NCBI GenBank assembly: GCA_963925015.1
Contig: CAWUTX010000025.1
Span: forward strand, 1 to 13,413
Length of the DNA: 13,413 bases
DNA from: JAQBXX01 sp963925015
Lineage (GTDB): Bacteria; Pseudomonadota; Gammaproteobacteria; SURF-13
Direction: 5' to 3'
In this document: positions 12,414 through 13,413 of the stretch, one piece after another
Numbering within the stretch: the first letter of the stretch is position 1
Layout of the letters: every line of letters starts with the position of its first letter
The notes under the pieces: model-generated
Told to the model about the DNA's origin: nothing
Seen by the model: only the letters and a program-made list of their open reading frames with translations
The model's database searches: none
Program-made: the position numbers and the translations under genes

Positions 12414-13413
12414 GTAACATTCAAATCGACAACAGCGGACGCCTGCGCCACTTCCTCACCATAGAGGGACTGAATCGCGCGCTGCTTACGGAAATTATGG
12501 ACACTGCCGAGTCGTTCGCCGCAGTGGGCGAACAGACGGTGAAAAAAGTGCCGCTGCTGCGCGGCAAGACCATCGTCAATCTGTTTTTCGAGCCGAGCAC
12601 GCGCACGCGCACCACGTTCGAGCTTGCCGCCAAGCGCCTGTCCGCCGACGTGCTCAACATCAACGTATCGACCTCCTCTGCCACCAAGGGTGAAACGCTG
12701 CTCGACACGCTGCGCAACCTGGAGGCGATGCACTGCGACATGTTCATCGTGCGTCACTCCGAAAGCGGCGCGGCGCATTTCATCGCCAGCCACGTGGCGC
12801 CGCACGTGAGCGTCATCAACGCTGGCGACGGGCGTCACGCACACCCCACGCAGGCCATGCTCGACATGTTCACCCTGCGCCGACACAAGCCGAACTTCGG
12901 CAGATTGTGCGTGGCGATTGTGGGCGACATCATGCACTCGCGCGTGGCGCGCGCGCAGATCCACGCGCTCACCACGCTGGGCGTGGCCGAGGTGCGCGTG
13001 ATTGCGCCGAAGACGCTGCTCCCGGCGCAGATCGAAACCCTCGGCGTACACGTCTATCACGACCTGCGTGCGGGGCTGCGCGACGTGGATGTCATCATGA
13101 CGCTGCGCCTGCAACACGAGCGCATGCTGGGCGCGATGCTGCCGAGCGAGCGTGAATACTTTCATCTCTACGGCCTGACTGAAGAAAAACTGGCGTATGC
13201 CAAACCCGATGTCATCGTCATGCATCCGGGGCCGATCAATCGCGGCGTCGAGATCGACTCGCGCGTCGCCGACGGCGGCCACTCGGTGATTCTGCAACAA
13301 GTCACCCACGGCATCGCGCTGCGCATGGCGATGGTCGCGGCGGACGAGGCGGATCTGGTCGCCACCGTGCGCTGGGGCGCCGAATGGGACATCGCCGCCG
13401 CCTCCCTCATCGC
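12410..13413 (+). CDS. pyrB: Aspartate carbamoyltransferase catalytic chain (partial, runs off end)
   Basis: PyrB condenses carbamoyl phosphate and aspartate to carbamoyl aspartate, the committed step of pyrimidine synthesis. ATG 12410 overlaps the pyrR stop (ATGA). 334 codons are visible with no stop before the window ends. Conserved sites are present: the carbamoyl phosphate loop FFEPSTRTRTTFE (Ser63-Thr-Arg-Thr-Arg67), HPTQ at 145-148, VAIVGDIMHSRVARA, MTLRLQHER, and MHPGPINRG from residue 271. Members of this Pseudomonas-like class usually end soon after the GIALRMAM segment. Here reading continues for at least 23 further residues (AADEADLV...AASLI) that I do not recognise. A pyrC-like (dihydroorotase homologue) gene is the expected next gene but is not in view. 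Confidence 0.94.
   Translation, partial: MSNIQIDNSGRLRHFLTIEGLNRALLTEIMDTAESFAAVGEQTVKKVPLLRGKTIVNLFFEPSTRTRTTFELAAKRLSADVLNINVSTSSATKGETLLDTLRNLEAMHCDMFIVRHSESGAAHFIASHVAPHVSVINAGDGRHAHPTQAMLDMFTLRRHKPNFGRLCVAIVGDIMHSRVARAQIHALTTLGVAEVRVIAPKTLLPAQIETLGVHVYHDLRAGLRDVDVIMTLRLQHERMLGAMLPSEREYFHLYGLTEEKLAYAKPDVIVMHPGPINRGVEIDSRVADGGHSVILQQVTHGIALRMAMVAADEADLVATVRWGAEWDIAAASLI

Noticed and set aside
12329..13309. 326-codon minus-strand open frame opposite pyrR/pyrB
   Set aside because: Antisense shadow of pyrB; low-complexity Arg/His-rich translation and no ribosome binding site.

Overview
The window is a stretch of ordinary chromosome from a GC-rich gammaproteobacterium, most likely a sulfur oxidiser of the Chromatiales/Thioalkalivibrio/Thiohalobacter kind. 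The grounds are gene order and family types. dusB-fis-purH-purD and gshB-tonB-yqgE-ruvX-pyrR-pyrB are gammaproteobacterial neighbourhoods, and the second is also seen in Pseudomonas. A soxYZ pair indicates thiosulfate or sulfide oxidation. The glutamate-cysteine ligase is of the Acidithiobacillus-like type, not the E. coli type. No phage, IS, CRISPR, tRNA or rRNA gene is visible.

Layout, left to right. A strong GC hairpin (4-47) precedes bepA, a periplasmic M48 metalloprotease with TPRs (108-1556, TTG start). Then come soxY (Tat-exported, 1633-2097) and soxZ (2230-2544), separated by an unusual 132-nt spacer with three successive hairpins. dusB (2588-3592) and fis (3589-3870) overlap by ATGA. 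purH (3880-5448) follows closely, and purD (5633-6925) lies beyond a 184-nt spacer built on an inverted repeat. On the minus strand, sharing its stop with purD, is a 5'-truncated CheW-like (ChpC-type) remnant (6922-7296). A lower-GC gap leads to gshA (7541-8848), gshB (8875-9870), a terminator and promoter, tonB-like (9975-10850), yqgE (10925-11485), ruvX (11482-11910), pyrR (11907-12413) and pyrB (12410 to past the window end). The last four are chained by 4-nt ATGA overlaps.

Functionally the window carries outer-membrane quality control (BepA), sulfur oxidation carrier proteins (SoxYZ), tRNA modification and nucleoid control (DusB-Fis), late purine synthesis (PurH, PurD), glutathione synthesis (GshA, GshB), energy transduction to the outer membrane (TonB), and pyrimidine synthesis (PyrR, PyrB), with RuvX and YqgE alongside.

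The genes themselves are mostly conventional. The interesting part is the space between them. At several junctions (soxZ/dusB, purH/purD, gshA/gshB, gshB/tonB) there are short inverted repeats whose arms are runs of a 7- or 8-nt word. The word differs at each junction but the design is the same. These elements sit directly against coding ends: they supply stop codons and rewrite terminal residues of GshA and GshB, and one has become an intrinsic terminator. I regard this as the best candidate here for an underdescribed element class. Whether it is new needs a genome-wide search.
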